The notes under the pieces were generated by a model. That model was given only the letters and a program-made list of their open reading frames with translations. It made no database searches and was not told the origin of the DNA. This document shows positions 1 to 8,197 of a DNA stretch of 64,000 nt, in pieces; within the stretch, counting starts at the first letter, position 1, and each line of letters starts with the position of its first letter. A program made the translations under genes and the position numbers. The DNA comes from Candidatus Poseidoniaceae archaeon (GTDB lineage Archaea > Thermoplasmatota > Poseidoniia > Poseidoniales > Poseidoniaceae). Location: positions 1 through 64,000 of the forward strand of contig JAOMOG010000003.1 in the NCBI GenBank assembly GCA_028353405.1, read 5' to 3'.

Positions 1-250
1 TAGTCTTGTTAGAATCTATATCGCGAATCTGAGTTAGATAAGCAAGCCTAATCCCAGGAGCTAATCTAATGTCACCAGCATCTTGTGATTGTTCGGATAT
101 TGTGTTGAGCAGTGTTGTTTTTCCAGCACCATTATGGCCAACGATACCAATCCTGTCTCCATCCTTGACCAGTAGATTGACATCGCGAAGAACATCAACT
201 GCACCAAAGCTTCTATCGATGCTTTCAACACTGATCAACTCTCGAACCAT
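1..250 (-). CDS. ABC-F type ATP-binding protein, N-terminal fragment (runs off window start)
   Basis: Only the first 83 residues are in the window; the gene continues beyond base 1. The ATG at 250 opens a typical ABC nucleotide-binding domain, with Walker A GHNGAGKTT at residues 38-46 and a Q-loop in the sequence RLAYLTQ (residues 70-76). The short form in which the Q-loop follows Walker A within about 30 residues, preceded by 'GIRLAYL', is typical of soluble ABC-F proteins (Uup/EttA-like), which act on ribosomes rather than in transport. The ABC-F label is inferred from this fragment. The tandem second ATPase domain would lie outside the window. Confidence 0.75.
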   Translation of the reverse strand, partial: MVRELISVESIDRSFGAVDVLRDVNLLVKDGDRIGIVGHNGAGKTTLLNTISEQSQDAGDIRLAPGIRLAYLTQIRDIDSNKT

Positions 251-318
251 GATGTTCCCTAATTATCTCCGCTTGCCACCCGTTCTTAAAGCAAATGCTT
301 CACTATGAAAGCGATGTA

Positions 319-654
319 TCAATCAAATGAGGTGAATGCAGTAACAATTCTTGCTCGTTTTGATAATTTGTTGGTGCGGGCAGCTACTAATTTTCTTCTC
401 AATGCTAATTCATCTTTCATACCTGGGCACAATATCAAGCAAACAGCGAAACCAAGGATAGTTCCGACAATTACTGAAGGTAGCAATGAAATTCCTAAGA
501 TGAAACTATTTGCAATTCCAGTAATAGAACCACCAATAATTCCGATGCCCAGTGGCTTCTGAGTGAGGGAGAAGAGAGAGGTTTGTACAGACTCTGCTAA
601 CTCATCCGCAACGTTGCGGCTGATGGCAATCATTTCTGTAGCCTCTTCAGTCAT
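319..654 (-). CDS. Small two-TM membrane protein, unknown function
   Basis: A 111-residue protein I do not recognise. Residues 1-30 form a polar helix (TEEATEMIAISRNVADELAE). Two hydrophobic glycine-rich segments follow at about 35-53 and 56-77, then a basic C-terminal tail (RRKLVAARTNKLSKRAR). The pattern suggests a hairpin membrane protein with both ends in the cytoplasm. The ATG at 654 is preferred over an in-frame GTG at 705 because a TATA-like box lies about 30 bp upstream of 654, which fits a leaderless transcript. It is divergent from the SMUG1 gene across a 163 bp gap. No function can be assigned. Confidence 0.65.
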   Translation of the reverse strand: MTEEATEMIAISRNVADELAESVQTSLFSLTQKPLGIGIIGGSITGIANSFILGISLLPSVIVGTILGFAVCLILCPGMKDELALRRKLVAARTNKLSKRARIVTAFTSFD

Positions 655-677
655 TTGATAACATTCAAAAACGACGG

Positions 678-690
678 TATATAGTATAAA
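678..690 (-). promoter_or_regulatory. TATA box for the two-TM protein gene
   Basis: Minus-strand TTTATACTATATA is centred about 30 bp upstream of the ATG at 654, the spacing expected for an archaeal box A driving a leaderless mRNA. Confidence 0.6.
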
Positions 691-740
691 TGCCGTCATG
701 GGCACTTTCTAGTGATTTTTTATCCGGATTACACACAATC

Positions 741-760
741 AAACAGCAATTATGCTGTTT
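741..760. repeat. Perfect 8-bp inverted repeat between divergent genes
   Basis: AAACAGCA and TGCTGTTT arms are separated by a 4-nt ATTA loop. It sits in the 163 bp region between the two-TM protein (minus) and SMUG1 (plus). It may be a regulator binding site; nothing downstream on either strand makes it an obvious terminator. Function is inference. Confidence 0.5.
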
Positions 761-817
761 TGTGGAATCTTAGTAATGTTAATTGGAAAAATTAACAATA
801 GTAGTTGAATCGGTAGG

Positions 818-1621
818 ATGATGAAGGATTGCCCATTTAGTAATTCCATGGACATCGCTTCAGAGTTGGTTAATGCTGCGAAAAAACTGTCAGCAGTATG
901 CGATTCCCTAATTCCTACAATCGAGCAAAAAACGATTGTCTGCCATGCTACCAACCCAATTAATTATGCTTGGGAGCATCATTTACAATATCTAAATAAA
1001 TGGGGTTCAAGGGGTGGAAAAACAATTCTTCTGGGAATGAATCCAGGTCCTTGGGGTATGGCGCAATCAGGAGTGCCATTCGGTTCTACTGATGTAGCCA
1101 AAACATTCCTAGAAATCGAACCTCATAGTTTGCAAACACCTAGCAATGCTCACCCAAAGAGACCGATTGAAGGTTTATCCTTACTGCGACAAGAAGTGTC
1201 TGGCGAGCGTCTTTGGGGTTTGATGGAAATGCATTACAAAACTGCTGAGAATACATTTGACAATATTTTCGTAGTAAATCATTGTCCACTTTTATTGCTA
1301 GGAGAAAGTGGTAAAAATCTAACTCCTGATAAATTACCTACAACAGTAATGAAACCAATTTTGGATGCTTGTGACCAACATTTGCTAGAAGTTGTTGATA
1401 TTTTACAGGCGGATAGGATCATCGGAATTGGAAAGTATGCAGAATCAAGAGCTAGAAAGGCTCTCTCTGCAGGTAAGTCTGGTAAAGGAATCTCCAAAGA
1501 CGGGCGTCAAATTCACATCGCTACTTGCTGGCATCCAAGTCCAGCAAGTCCACTAGCAAACAAAAATGGCAGTGCTGATTGGAGAGCGAATGTAATCGCT
1601 GCCTTAACCGAAGATTATTGA
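818..1621 (+). CDS. smug1: SMUG1-family uracil-DNA glycosylase
   Basis: 267 residues. This family (UDG family 3) excises uracil and oxidised pyrimidines such as 5-hydroxymethyluracil from DNA in base excision repair. Both hallmark motifs are clear: GMNPGPWGMAQSGVPFG at residues 73-89 (human SMUG1 has the same block with Phe for Trp; catalytic Asn corresponds to N75) and HPSPASPLAN at 239-248 (catalytic His corresponds to H239). The central block FVVNHCPLLLLGESGKNLTP (151-170) also matches SMUG1, including the conserved LCPL/GRNLTP-like residues. The length matches animal SMUG1 (about 270). An ATG codon pair at 818/821 makes the start ambiguous by one residue; an A+T-rich stretch near 785-795 could be its promoter. 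It ends 1 bp before the convergent acyl-CoA synthetase gene. Confidence 0.92.
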   Translation: MMKDCPFSNSMDIASELVNAAKKLSAVCDSLIPTIEQKTIVCHATNPINYAWEHHLQYLNKWGSRGGKTILLGMNPGPWGMAQSGVPFGSTDVAKTFLEIEPHSLQTPSNAHPKRPIEGLSLLRQEVSGERLWGLMEMHYKTAENTFDNIFVVNHCPLLLLGESGKNLTPDKLPTTVMKPILDACDQHLLEVVDILQADRIIGIGKYAESRARKALSAGKSGKGISKDGRQIHIATCWHPSPASPLANKNGSADWRANVIAALTEDY

Positions 1622-1622
1622 A

Positions 1623-3548
1623 TCAAAGATTGCTGATTGCATCATCGTGCTTTGTTAGCAAGTTGCGCAACTTTACCTTCATTGAAGGAGTTAGTAAATC
1701 ATTATCAGTTGTCCATTCTTCATGATCTAAAATAATACTACCAGCGACTTCGTATCCCTTCCAAGCAGGTGCTACCATATTGTTGGTTTTCAATTCAGTG
1801 AGCAACCAATTCTTGACATTTTGATCTTTACATATTTCAGCATCATCATTTGGAAATTTAACATTAGCATCGGTTAAACCAGTCTTGAGGGCATCCATAT
1901 TAGGATGAACAATCAAGTATGTTTTGACCATGTTTCTTCCGTCGAGAACAGCGCCTTCCACATATGGTGAAAGTTTGACATTTTCTTCAAGAGGTGCAGG
2001 AGATACATACTTTCCATTTTCTAACTTAAATTGACTCTTGACTCTTCCAGTAATGCATAGGAATCCATCAGAAGTTAATTTTCCTAAATCTCCAGTTCTA
2101 AATTTACCAGGTTCCATTATAACTTCAGCAGTTGCTTCGTCATTATTCCAGTATCCCATCATTACGTTTGGTCCTTGAACAATAATTTCTCCTTCATCTG
2201 GGCGAGCAGGGTCGTCCCATGCATCGGTATCAATAATGACATTAACACCATTTGCAACTCTTCCAACAGTATTCAACTTAGACATTCCAGGGCCAGACCA
2301 TCCATTTGCTGAAACGAGTGGTGAGGTTTCGGTCAATCCATATCCTTCATAACAATTGAATCCAACCTTTTGGATAAAAGAAGCAACATCAGGGGATAAA
2401 GCAGCAGCTCCAGACATACAGAATCGGATGTTTCCACCGAATCGGGCACGTACCTTGCTCCAAACCAACTTATCCCAGAGTTTGTCAAAGAAGCCGTTCG
2501 GTGCAACAGCGTCACATTCGACACCAGCCTTTTCGATTCTCTTTGCAGCAGATTTCTGCGCTTTGCCAACAAACATTTTCTTCAAGCCAGTTGCACTTTC
2601 AAATTGGGAATTGACTCTATCGTAGAACTTACTCCAAACTCTTGGTACAGCAATCAATACTGCTGGCTTGATCTCTTGACATTCATCAGCGATTCTTGTC
2701 AAGTCTGAAATCAAGTTGATGTGGACTCCAGAACGAATCATCCAGTGCAAGTCGAAAGTTGAACCGAATGAGTGAGCCCAAGGTAGGAACGCAGCATTCT
2801 TATCACCGACATAGATTGTGAACGTTGACTGAACACAAAGAATATTGGATAGTGTATTCCAATTAGAAAGCATAACTCCTTTTGGATTTCCAGTTGTTCC
2901 AGATGTGTAAATCAATGTGTTGAGTGCGAATGGGTCATCTGCGATTTCAAAGTCTCCAGCACTACGTCCAGCGCTAACAAATTCTGCCCATGTATGGACA
3001 GTTACTCCTTCCGGAGGTAGTTCATTTGCAGGTTCGTCGCCAATTAGTAATACTCCAGCGGATGGCCAACCAGCAGCATCTGCTGGCATTGTTTTTACCA
3101 ATTTGTCCAATGTTGCTGAATTTTGAATTGCGATAAGTGATGGTGCAGAATCGTTCAAGATATATGCCCATTCTTCAGGATGTTGGTGAGTATACATTGC
3201 TGTATAAGCTGCACCGATTGCGTTTGCTCCATAGGACAATGCTGCCCATTCTACTGAATTATTGAGAATTAATGCAATACGATCGCCTGTGGATACACCG
3301 ATTGAATTCAATTGTTTACCAACAGAAGTTGATAATTCTCCAAAGGTATTGTAATCCAAATGAACTCTATCCATTCCTTTAGCAGGAATATATCCAAAAC
3401 AATTCAAATCTCCAAATCGCCCAACACTTGTCATCAACATTTGGTATAAAGTCCGAGGATCATCTCCTTCAGGTGTCTTCCATTGTCGGTCGTCCGATTG
3501 TTTTTCCCAAGCCATCTGCTGCGCTGCCATATTCACTAAGTGTGGCAT
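1623..3548 (-). CDS. Long-chain acyl-CoA synthetase (AMP-forming)
   Basis: About 641 residues. It activates fatty acids to acyl-CoA through an acyl-adenylate, feeding beta-oxidation or lipid synthesis. The adenylate-forming signature LIYTSGTTGNPKGVMLSN is near residues 212-229, followed by YGLTETSPLVS, the TGDLG motif and the C-terminal GRVKSQFKLENGKYVSP hinge region. The length of about 640 and the insertions near 310-370 resemble eukaryotic-style ACSL/ACSBG and bacterial FAA1-type enzymes rather than short-chain ligases. The first in-frame ATG is 3548; another ATG at 3530 begins MAAQQMAWEK and is also plausible. It may work with the EtfD-like oxidoreductase at 40734, but the two are not in one operon. 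Confidence 0.9.
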   Translation of the reverse strand: MPHLVNMAAQQMAWEKQSDDRQWKTPEGDDPRTLYQMLMTSVGRFGDLNCFGYIPAKGMDRVHLDYNTFGELSTSVGKQLNSIGVSTGDRIALILNNSVEWAALSYGANAIGAAYTAMYTHQHPEEWAYILNDSAPSLIAIQNSATLDKLVKTMPADAAGWPSAGVLLIGDEPANELPPEGVTVHTWAEFVSAGRSAGDFEIADDPFALNTLIYTSGTTGNPKGVMLSNWNTLSNILCVQSTFTIYVGDKNAAFLPWAHSFGSTFDLHWMIRSGVHINLISDLTRIADECQEIKPAVLIAVPRVWSKFYDRVNSQFESATGLKKMFVGKAQKSAAKRIEKAGVECDAVAPNGFFDKLWDKLVWSKVRARFGGNIRFCMSGAAALSPDVASFIQKVGFNCYEGYGLTETSPLVSANGWSGPGMSKLNTVGRVANGVNVIIDTDAWDDPARPDEGEIIVQGPNVMMGYWNNDEATAEVIMEPGKFRTGDLGKLTSDGFLCITGRVKSQFKLENGKYVSPAPLEENVKLSPYVEGAVLDGRNMVKTYLIVHPNMDALKTGLTDANVKFPNDDAEICKDQNVKNWLLTELKTNNMVAPAWKGYEVAGSIILDHEEWTTDNDLLTPSMKVKLRNLLTKHDDAISNL

Positions 3549-3610
3549 CAAACACTTAAACAATGGGCCGGTTTCACAATGGAGAATCTTTCTATTTACT
3601 TAGCAAAGGT

Positions 3611-6361
3611 TCATTCTTCGTCTTCACGACGTGTCGTGAAAATGAATCCTATAGCGATTGCAGCAATAGTTCCAACAACTCCGATTGCAGGTAATCCTCC
3701 ACCGGAGCTACTGCCACTACTCATGATGAGAATTGACATTGTTCCAGTATTTCCATTGACAGTTCCATCAAAGGCTGTGACTGTGCATGTGATAAAGTCA
3801 GCAGTTGCGTATCCAGAAGACAATGTATCCGTGGTCGCACCAGGGACTGCAACGCCATTTATCGACCACTGAATCAGTGAAGCATCAGGATCCATATCTG
3901 GGTCGCTATATGTGTAAGAACAAGTCAGTGTATCGGTTTCAATTGGTGATGGTGGCGTGATTAATACATTGGAGACCGATGGTGCAGTGTTGTTAGCAGG
4001 TTGAACAAAATAATATCTATTCATGGTGTTTCCTTGAGCCATTCCATCATGTGCAATCGCTTCACAGTGGACAATATCGCCAACAACAAAACTGCCTGCA
4101 GGAATAATATTATTCAAAATGCCAGTACTGATTTGGACGTTGTTAACATTCCAAGTAAAAATCGATTGATCAGGGTCGTTATCAGGATCGCTGTAGGTTG
4201 CACCTTGAGCGTAACAATCCAGTGCATCGCCAGAATAGGCAACAGGAATCTGTAGCGTGTACGAGATAGTAGGTGGGGAATTTACTGCAGTACCTGTGAT
4301 GGTGAAACACGTTGTTCCACCGTTATCCGTAAGGAAGACATTCGCCTCATACAAATTAGCTAATACACAATAATCACCTGGACCAAGTCCAGTAAAGGTA
4401 TCGTAGAAGTTGATGTTGATAGAATTTGCAACCCAAGTGTACATTCCCGAAAGAACATAATTGGATGAACCAACTTCAAAGACATAATACTCCAAGGTAT
4501 AATCAGCACCCGTACGAGTACAATTTACGTAGAATGTTGCATCTTGGTCATCTCCATTTGCATAAGTAGAAGCGTCCATCCAACTCCAAACTTGTGTGTA
4601 TGAACTATTCAAGCCACAAGGGTCGAGAGGGGTGCTTCCTCCACCACCGCTGCTATTCCCAGTCACTGTGAAACATGTGACTTCAAAATCAACGAATTGA
4701 TATGCTCCGCCACTAACCATGTAGAGTGTTGCGTTGACACAATAAGTTCCTTGTGCAAGGTTACTCCAGGAATCATCCATTGACTCATGGGAATCGGTTT
4801 CAGTCCAATTCCATACTGAGAAATCACTCCATGCCCCGCCACTAGTAGAATATGCAAAGACATGTAATTCGTAATCTTTGGTGTTAACACTACAATTGAC
4901 ATAGTAATCTGAATACACCGTTGTTCCTTGCGGATAACTTTGTGCATCGGTCCAAATCATCAAGTCGGTCATTGAAGGGTCATTACCGCACGTAAGCACT
5001 GTATAATTCTCTGTAACAGGAGTCATTGTCATCAAGACAGTTCCACTGTTTTGGAAGGTTAAAGCAGTTACGAATGCAGTTGGATCGTTCGGGTCAAGCA
5101 TTTCAGAAGCTTCAATTCCGCGGATTGACATTCGTTCTACAGGTGTTGAGAAGGTGTAAGGAACACCTCCGTCAATGTCAATATTTGAATCATACCAACC
5201 ATTAGTTCCGTAAAAATACAAATCAAACACATCATCTCCATAGCCCAATGGAATTTCGACAGAAACAATGGAAGGTCCGCTGTAAACAACATAATCATAA
5301 CCAACTGCGACCACAGGATCAATCCAAACTGAAACTCCAGATTGGTTAAAGAAGAACCAGAATGAATTGGTTTGATTCCAACAATCATCAATAGTTACAT
5401 TTGAAGGACCGGCATCCCAATTAATCTGTGAACAGTTAACAGGCATTATTGGGTTTGTTTGATTGTTACCGGCAGTGTTGTTACCACCGGTGTTATTGCC
5501 GCCAGTATTGTTGCATCCGACTTCAATATTGTAATAGAAAGGACTGTTTGAAAACAAATTGCCCAATCCTGAATCTGCTGGATTAAGCATCACAGTGTAC
5601 ACTCCAGTATTGAGTGCAGAGGAATTGAACGTCCACGTGTAGGACACCGTTCCATTTGAGTTTACACTGATTAGTGGGCTTCCAGAAGCAACAATAGTTG
5701 AGCCACTTGTAATCTCCCATTCAAGATAGAATTCGGTTGCATTGAGTCCGTTGATGTTCATGAAGATTTCAATATCTTCTGCCGTGCTAAAACAATACTG
5801 AAGTTGATATGCATTGTAGGTCATTTGATTGCTGTTGTTACCGCCAGTATTGTTACCACCGGTATTGTTGCCTCCAGTATTGTTACCACCGGTGTTGTTA
5901 CCTCCAGTATTGTTACCGCCACTTGAGAAGAAAGCGCAATCATGGTTCCCATCATTATCTGCGTCATAGATGTTGGTTGATGCATTTGAATCACTCACTT
6001 CCAACGAATCATTCAATCCATCTCCATCATCGTCAATGTCAGATTCATCGTTAATGCCATCGCCATCAAAATCCAGTGGGGAGCTATCGTTTGAATCAGG
6101 AATACAATCGTTATCATCATCCGAATCAAGGTTGTTAACAACTCCGTCTCCATCGTTGTCATTGCTGCCATTGTAAGTTTGGTTGTTCAGAATAGATTGT
6201 TGCTGTGTATCTGTAAGGACGCCTACTGAGCGTGCCCCTGATTCAAGCACAGGTCCCTGCCAGGAATCCTCATCGGATTGAGACGGTATTTGAGCAAATC
6301 CATTTGATAGAATCTGTACAAAAAGTAAAATTGCAATCATTGTTATTGACGTCTTTTGCAT
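3611..6361 (-). CDS. Membrane-anchored surface protein with Ca-type repeats and Asn-Thr linker
   Basis: 916 residues. It has an N-terminal signal peptide (residues 1-24, ending NGFA) and a C-terminal TM helix (VVGTIAAIAIGFIFTT) followed by RREDEE, so nearly all of it is outside the cell. Residues about 68-145 carry thrombospondin type 3-like DxDxDGxxD repeats that normally bind calcium. Then comes a linker of six GGNN(T/S) units with N-glycosylation sequons; two shorter GGNNT stretches recur near residue 290. The rest is beta-rich, with two C-terminal repeats of the form YSDPDxDPDxSxxxWxxN that look like cadherin/PKD-type folds. No catalytic motif was found; binding or adhesion is a guess. 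The start is fixed by the signal peptide and a TATA box 26 bp upstream. Confidence 0.8.
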   Translation of the reverse strand: MQKTSITMIAILLFVQILSNGFAQIPSQSDEDSWQGPVLESGARSVGVLTDTQQQSILNNQTYNGSNDNDGDGVVNNLDSDDDNDCIPDSNDSSPLDFDGDGINDESDIDDDGDGLNDSLEVSDSNASTNIYDADNDGNHDCAFFSSGGNNTGGNNTGGNNTGGNNTGGNNTGGNNSNQMTYNAYQLQYCFSTAEDIEIFMNINGLNATEFYLEWEITSGSTIVASGSPLISVNSNGTVSYTWTFNSSALNTGVYTVMLNPADSGLGNLFSNSPFYYNIEVGCNNTGGNNTGGNNTAGNNQTNPIMPVNCSQINWDAGPSNVTIDDCWNQTNSFWFFFNQSGVSVWIDPVVAVGYDYVVYSGPSIVSVEIPLGYGDDVFDLYFYGTNGWYDSNIDIDGGVPYTFSTPVERMSIRGIEASEMLDPNDPTAFVTALTFQNSGTVLMTMTPVTENYTVLTCGNDPSMTDLMIWTDAQSYPQGTTVYSDYYVNCSVNTKDYELHVFAYSTSGGAWSDFSVWNWTETDSHESMDDSWSNLAQGTYCVNATLYMVSGGAYQFVDFEVTCFTVTGNSSGGGGSTPLDPCGLNSSYTQVWSWMDASTYANGDDQDATFYVNCTRTGADYTLEYYVFEVGSSNYVLSGMYTWVANSININFYDTFTGLGPGDYCVLANLYEANVFLTDNGGTTCFTITGTAVNSPPTISYTLQIPVAYSGDALDCYAQGATYSDPDNDPDQSIFTWNVNNVQISTGILNNIIPAGSFVVGDIVHCEAIAHDGMAQGNTMNRYYFVQPANNTAPSVSNVLITPPSPIETDTLTCSYTYSDPDMDPDASLIQWSINGVAVPGATTDTLSSGYATADFITCTVTAFDGTVNGNTGTMSILIMSSGSSSGGGLPAIGVVGTIAAIAIGFIFTTRREDEE
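5835..5920. repeat. 15-bp tandem repeat encoding GGNNT linker
   Basis: Six near-identical 15-bp units, varying mostly at third positions, encode GlyGlyAsnAsnThr inside the surface protein gene. Each unit supplies an N-x-T/S glycosylation sequon. Similar units recur at about 5472-5513. Confidence 0.85.
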
Positions 6362-6382
6362 GATTGGCGCAGGTACTATCTG

Positions 6383-6392
6383 TATATAACTT
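6383..6392 (-). promoter_or_regulatory. TATA box for the surface protein gene
   Basis: Minus-strand AAGTTATATA is centred 26 bp upstream of the ATG at 6361. It fills most of the 35-bp gap after the radical SAM gene, so the surface protein probably has its own leaderless transcript. Confidence 0.6.
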
Positions 6393-6396
6393 AAAT

Positions 6397-8172
6397 CTAT
6401 TCAAAAAACATTGCAAAATCATCATTCCAATCAACATCGGTAGCATCGAACCACTGTTGTGGATTTTGATAAGCACCAGAGTTACTATTTTTACGTATAT
6501 TCTTAGCCCGTTGACTTACCAGTTTCCAAGCAGTTTTCTCACCAATGCCAGGAATCGCTTCAAGTTGCTTTTGTGATACATTGTTATGATTTAGATTAAT
6601 TTCTACTCCAGTGATCGAACGAGCACCATGGCCTGTGACAATTATATCTGATTGAGTTTCTAATGGAATATGGTATTCAACTCCAATCAGTATTGGATAT
6701 GCGCCTATTTGACGTCCGAAAGAAATACCGGCCTTACCATGGCAATCTTTGCCTGTATGCGCTTCTGTTTGATGTGCTGCAAGGCGAGTTCTTCCATCAT
6801 GAGTTTCCCAATGCACATCGCATAACTTTTCACCCAAAGGGAATAACTCCTGTAATAAGGGTCCATCAATGTTGTCTCTGACACTTGTTTTGAATGAATT
6901 AAAGTCTTTTTGCGATATATCTTGGAAACCTTCACCTTCTACTTGGCGAATGTTAATTCTACGAAGCAGTAGGCCCTCATTACGAATCTCGTGTAATAGA
7001 TTGAGGTTTAGATCATATGATGCTGAAGATTCACCATTTAATCCAGCAATAAAGTTCAGTCCTGGTAACAGATTTGGCAATCCGCGTGACCCACGTCCTC
7101 GGCCATGCTTATTGATGAGGCGAATTGCACTCTTCAGTTGTGCAGAATCACAATTCAACCAATTTGCTTGATGGACATTAGGGTCTGCTGATTCTAAACC
7201 GAATGATAGAACTGCACCATCCGATAATGTTTCAACCAAAGTTTTTGTAATCTCTTCAGAAGGTTCAAGATGCTCTGCAATAATAGATGGATTACCATTG
7301 TCTGTATGAAGGATGCCAAGGCGTTCATCTTCTCTTAACCCATGCAATAATTGAGCGATAGGTTCTGGGTTAGGAATTGGATATTCTAGTTCTTGCACAC
7401 CATCGGCCATGTAGGTGTATGTGTCGGTCATACCACCAAGTCGAACATGCTCAACACCTGATTCATGGGCTAGACGAACTTCTTCGATGACATCTTCTGG
7501 TGTCCGCCAAATCGGAATACCCTTTTTCGGTTCTATGCAAAATTTACAGCCTCTCTTGTAACGAACACAGCCTTGGTAAACTTCTACTTCATAGGTAAGA
7601 GGTCCTCTCTTTTCTTCATCTCCTAGATCTGGATGTTGAGTTACAGCCTTACTAGTAGCACCAGATTGTGCCCACAGAGTCCACTGTTCGGCAGTTCTAC
7701 GGCAATGTTTCCATTGACCTGATTGTAAGAAATTAGAAAGAGTAGCGTCGGTATCTTGCACAGCCAAAAACAAGTTACTGCGTAATGGATTCCAACCCTG
7801 CTGACGCCATCCACGGATAGCCCATCCACCGAATAGAGCAGGGACTTGGGCAGGTAATTGGCGAATAATATTACGAGTTTCCTTCAATGAAATAGGAGTA
7901 CCTCTCAAATACCTTCCAGGAACAACAGCACCAGCAATACAAGCCACACCAGAAACATTTGACAATCGCGCACTTGCAGCCTCCTCTCCTTCAACACGAA
8001 TAAAATCGCGCCACTGGTCAATAGTGACGTAATCATATTCTATTTTTGCTTGCTCAAGAACTCCGCATAAGTAGCGGATATGAAATCCAACGTAAGGAGG
8101 AACACCGAATGCGGCTGGTTCATCCTCATAACCATCGAGGACTAACCATCGGGGTGATGTTGACTCGACCAT
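6397..8172 (-). CDS. Radical SAM protein with C-terminal helix-hairpin-helix (COG1031-like)
   Basis: 591 residues. The central radical SAM domain carries the cluster cysteines as C202-x6-C209-x2-C212 (GCVRYKRGCKFC) rather than the common C-x3-C-x2-C. It is followed by the TIM-barrel elements EEVRLAHESGVEHVRLGG and LSFGLESADPNVHQANWLN. The N-terminal 190 residues look like a B12-binding/Rossmann-type domain as in many radical SAM methylthiolases and related proteins. Near the C-terminus (about 537-558) there is an HhH motif LEAIPGIGEKTAWKLVSQRA, suggesting nucleic-acid binding. This architecture matches the archaeal family described as 'radical SAM enzyme with C-terminal HhH' (COG1031), whose substrate is unknown to me. 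The ATG at 8172 is the first start. Confidence 0.85.
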   Translation of the reverse strand: MVESTSPRWLVLDGYEDEPAAFGVPPYVGFHIRYLCGVLEQAKIEYDYVTIDQWRDFIRVEGEEAASARLSNVSGVACIAGAVVPGRYLRGTPISLKETRNIIRQLPAQVPALFGGWAIRGWRQQGWNPLRSNLFLAVQDTDATLSNFLQSGQWKHCRRTAEQWTLWAQSGATSKAVTQHPDLGDEEKRGPLTYEVEVYQGCVRYKRGCKFCIEPKKGIPIWRTPEDVIEEVRLAHESGVEHVRLGGMTDTYTYMADGVQELEYPIPNPEPIAQLLHGLREDERLGILHTDNGNPSIIAEHLEPSEEITKTLVETLSDGAVLSFGLESADPNVHQANWLNCDSAQLKSAIRLINKHGRGRGSRGLPNLLPGLNFIAGLNGESSASYDLNLNLLHEIRNEGLLLRRINIRQVEGEGFQDISQKDFNSFKTSVRDNIDGPLLQELFPLGEKLCDVHWETHDGRTRLAAHQTEAHTGKDCHGKAGISFGRQIGAYPILIGVEYHIPLETQSDIIVTGHGARSITGVEINLNHNNVSQKQLEAIPGIGEKTAWKLVSQRAKNIRKNSNSGAYQNPQQWFDATDVDWNDDFAMFFE

Positions 8173-8197
8173 GACGTCAACTCATATCTGTTCGCTA

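Noticed and set aside
5835-5920. Possible CRISPR-like array
   Set aside because: The units are 15 bp, contiguous without spacers, and translate in frame to GGNNT within a surface protein.
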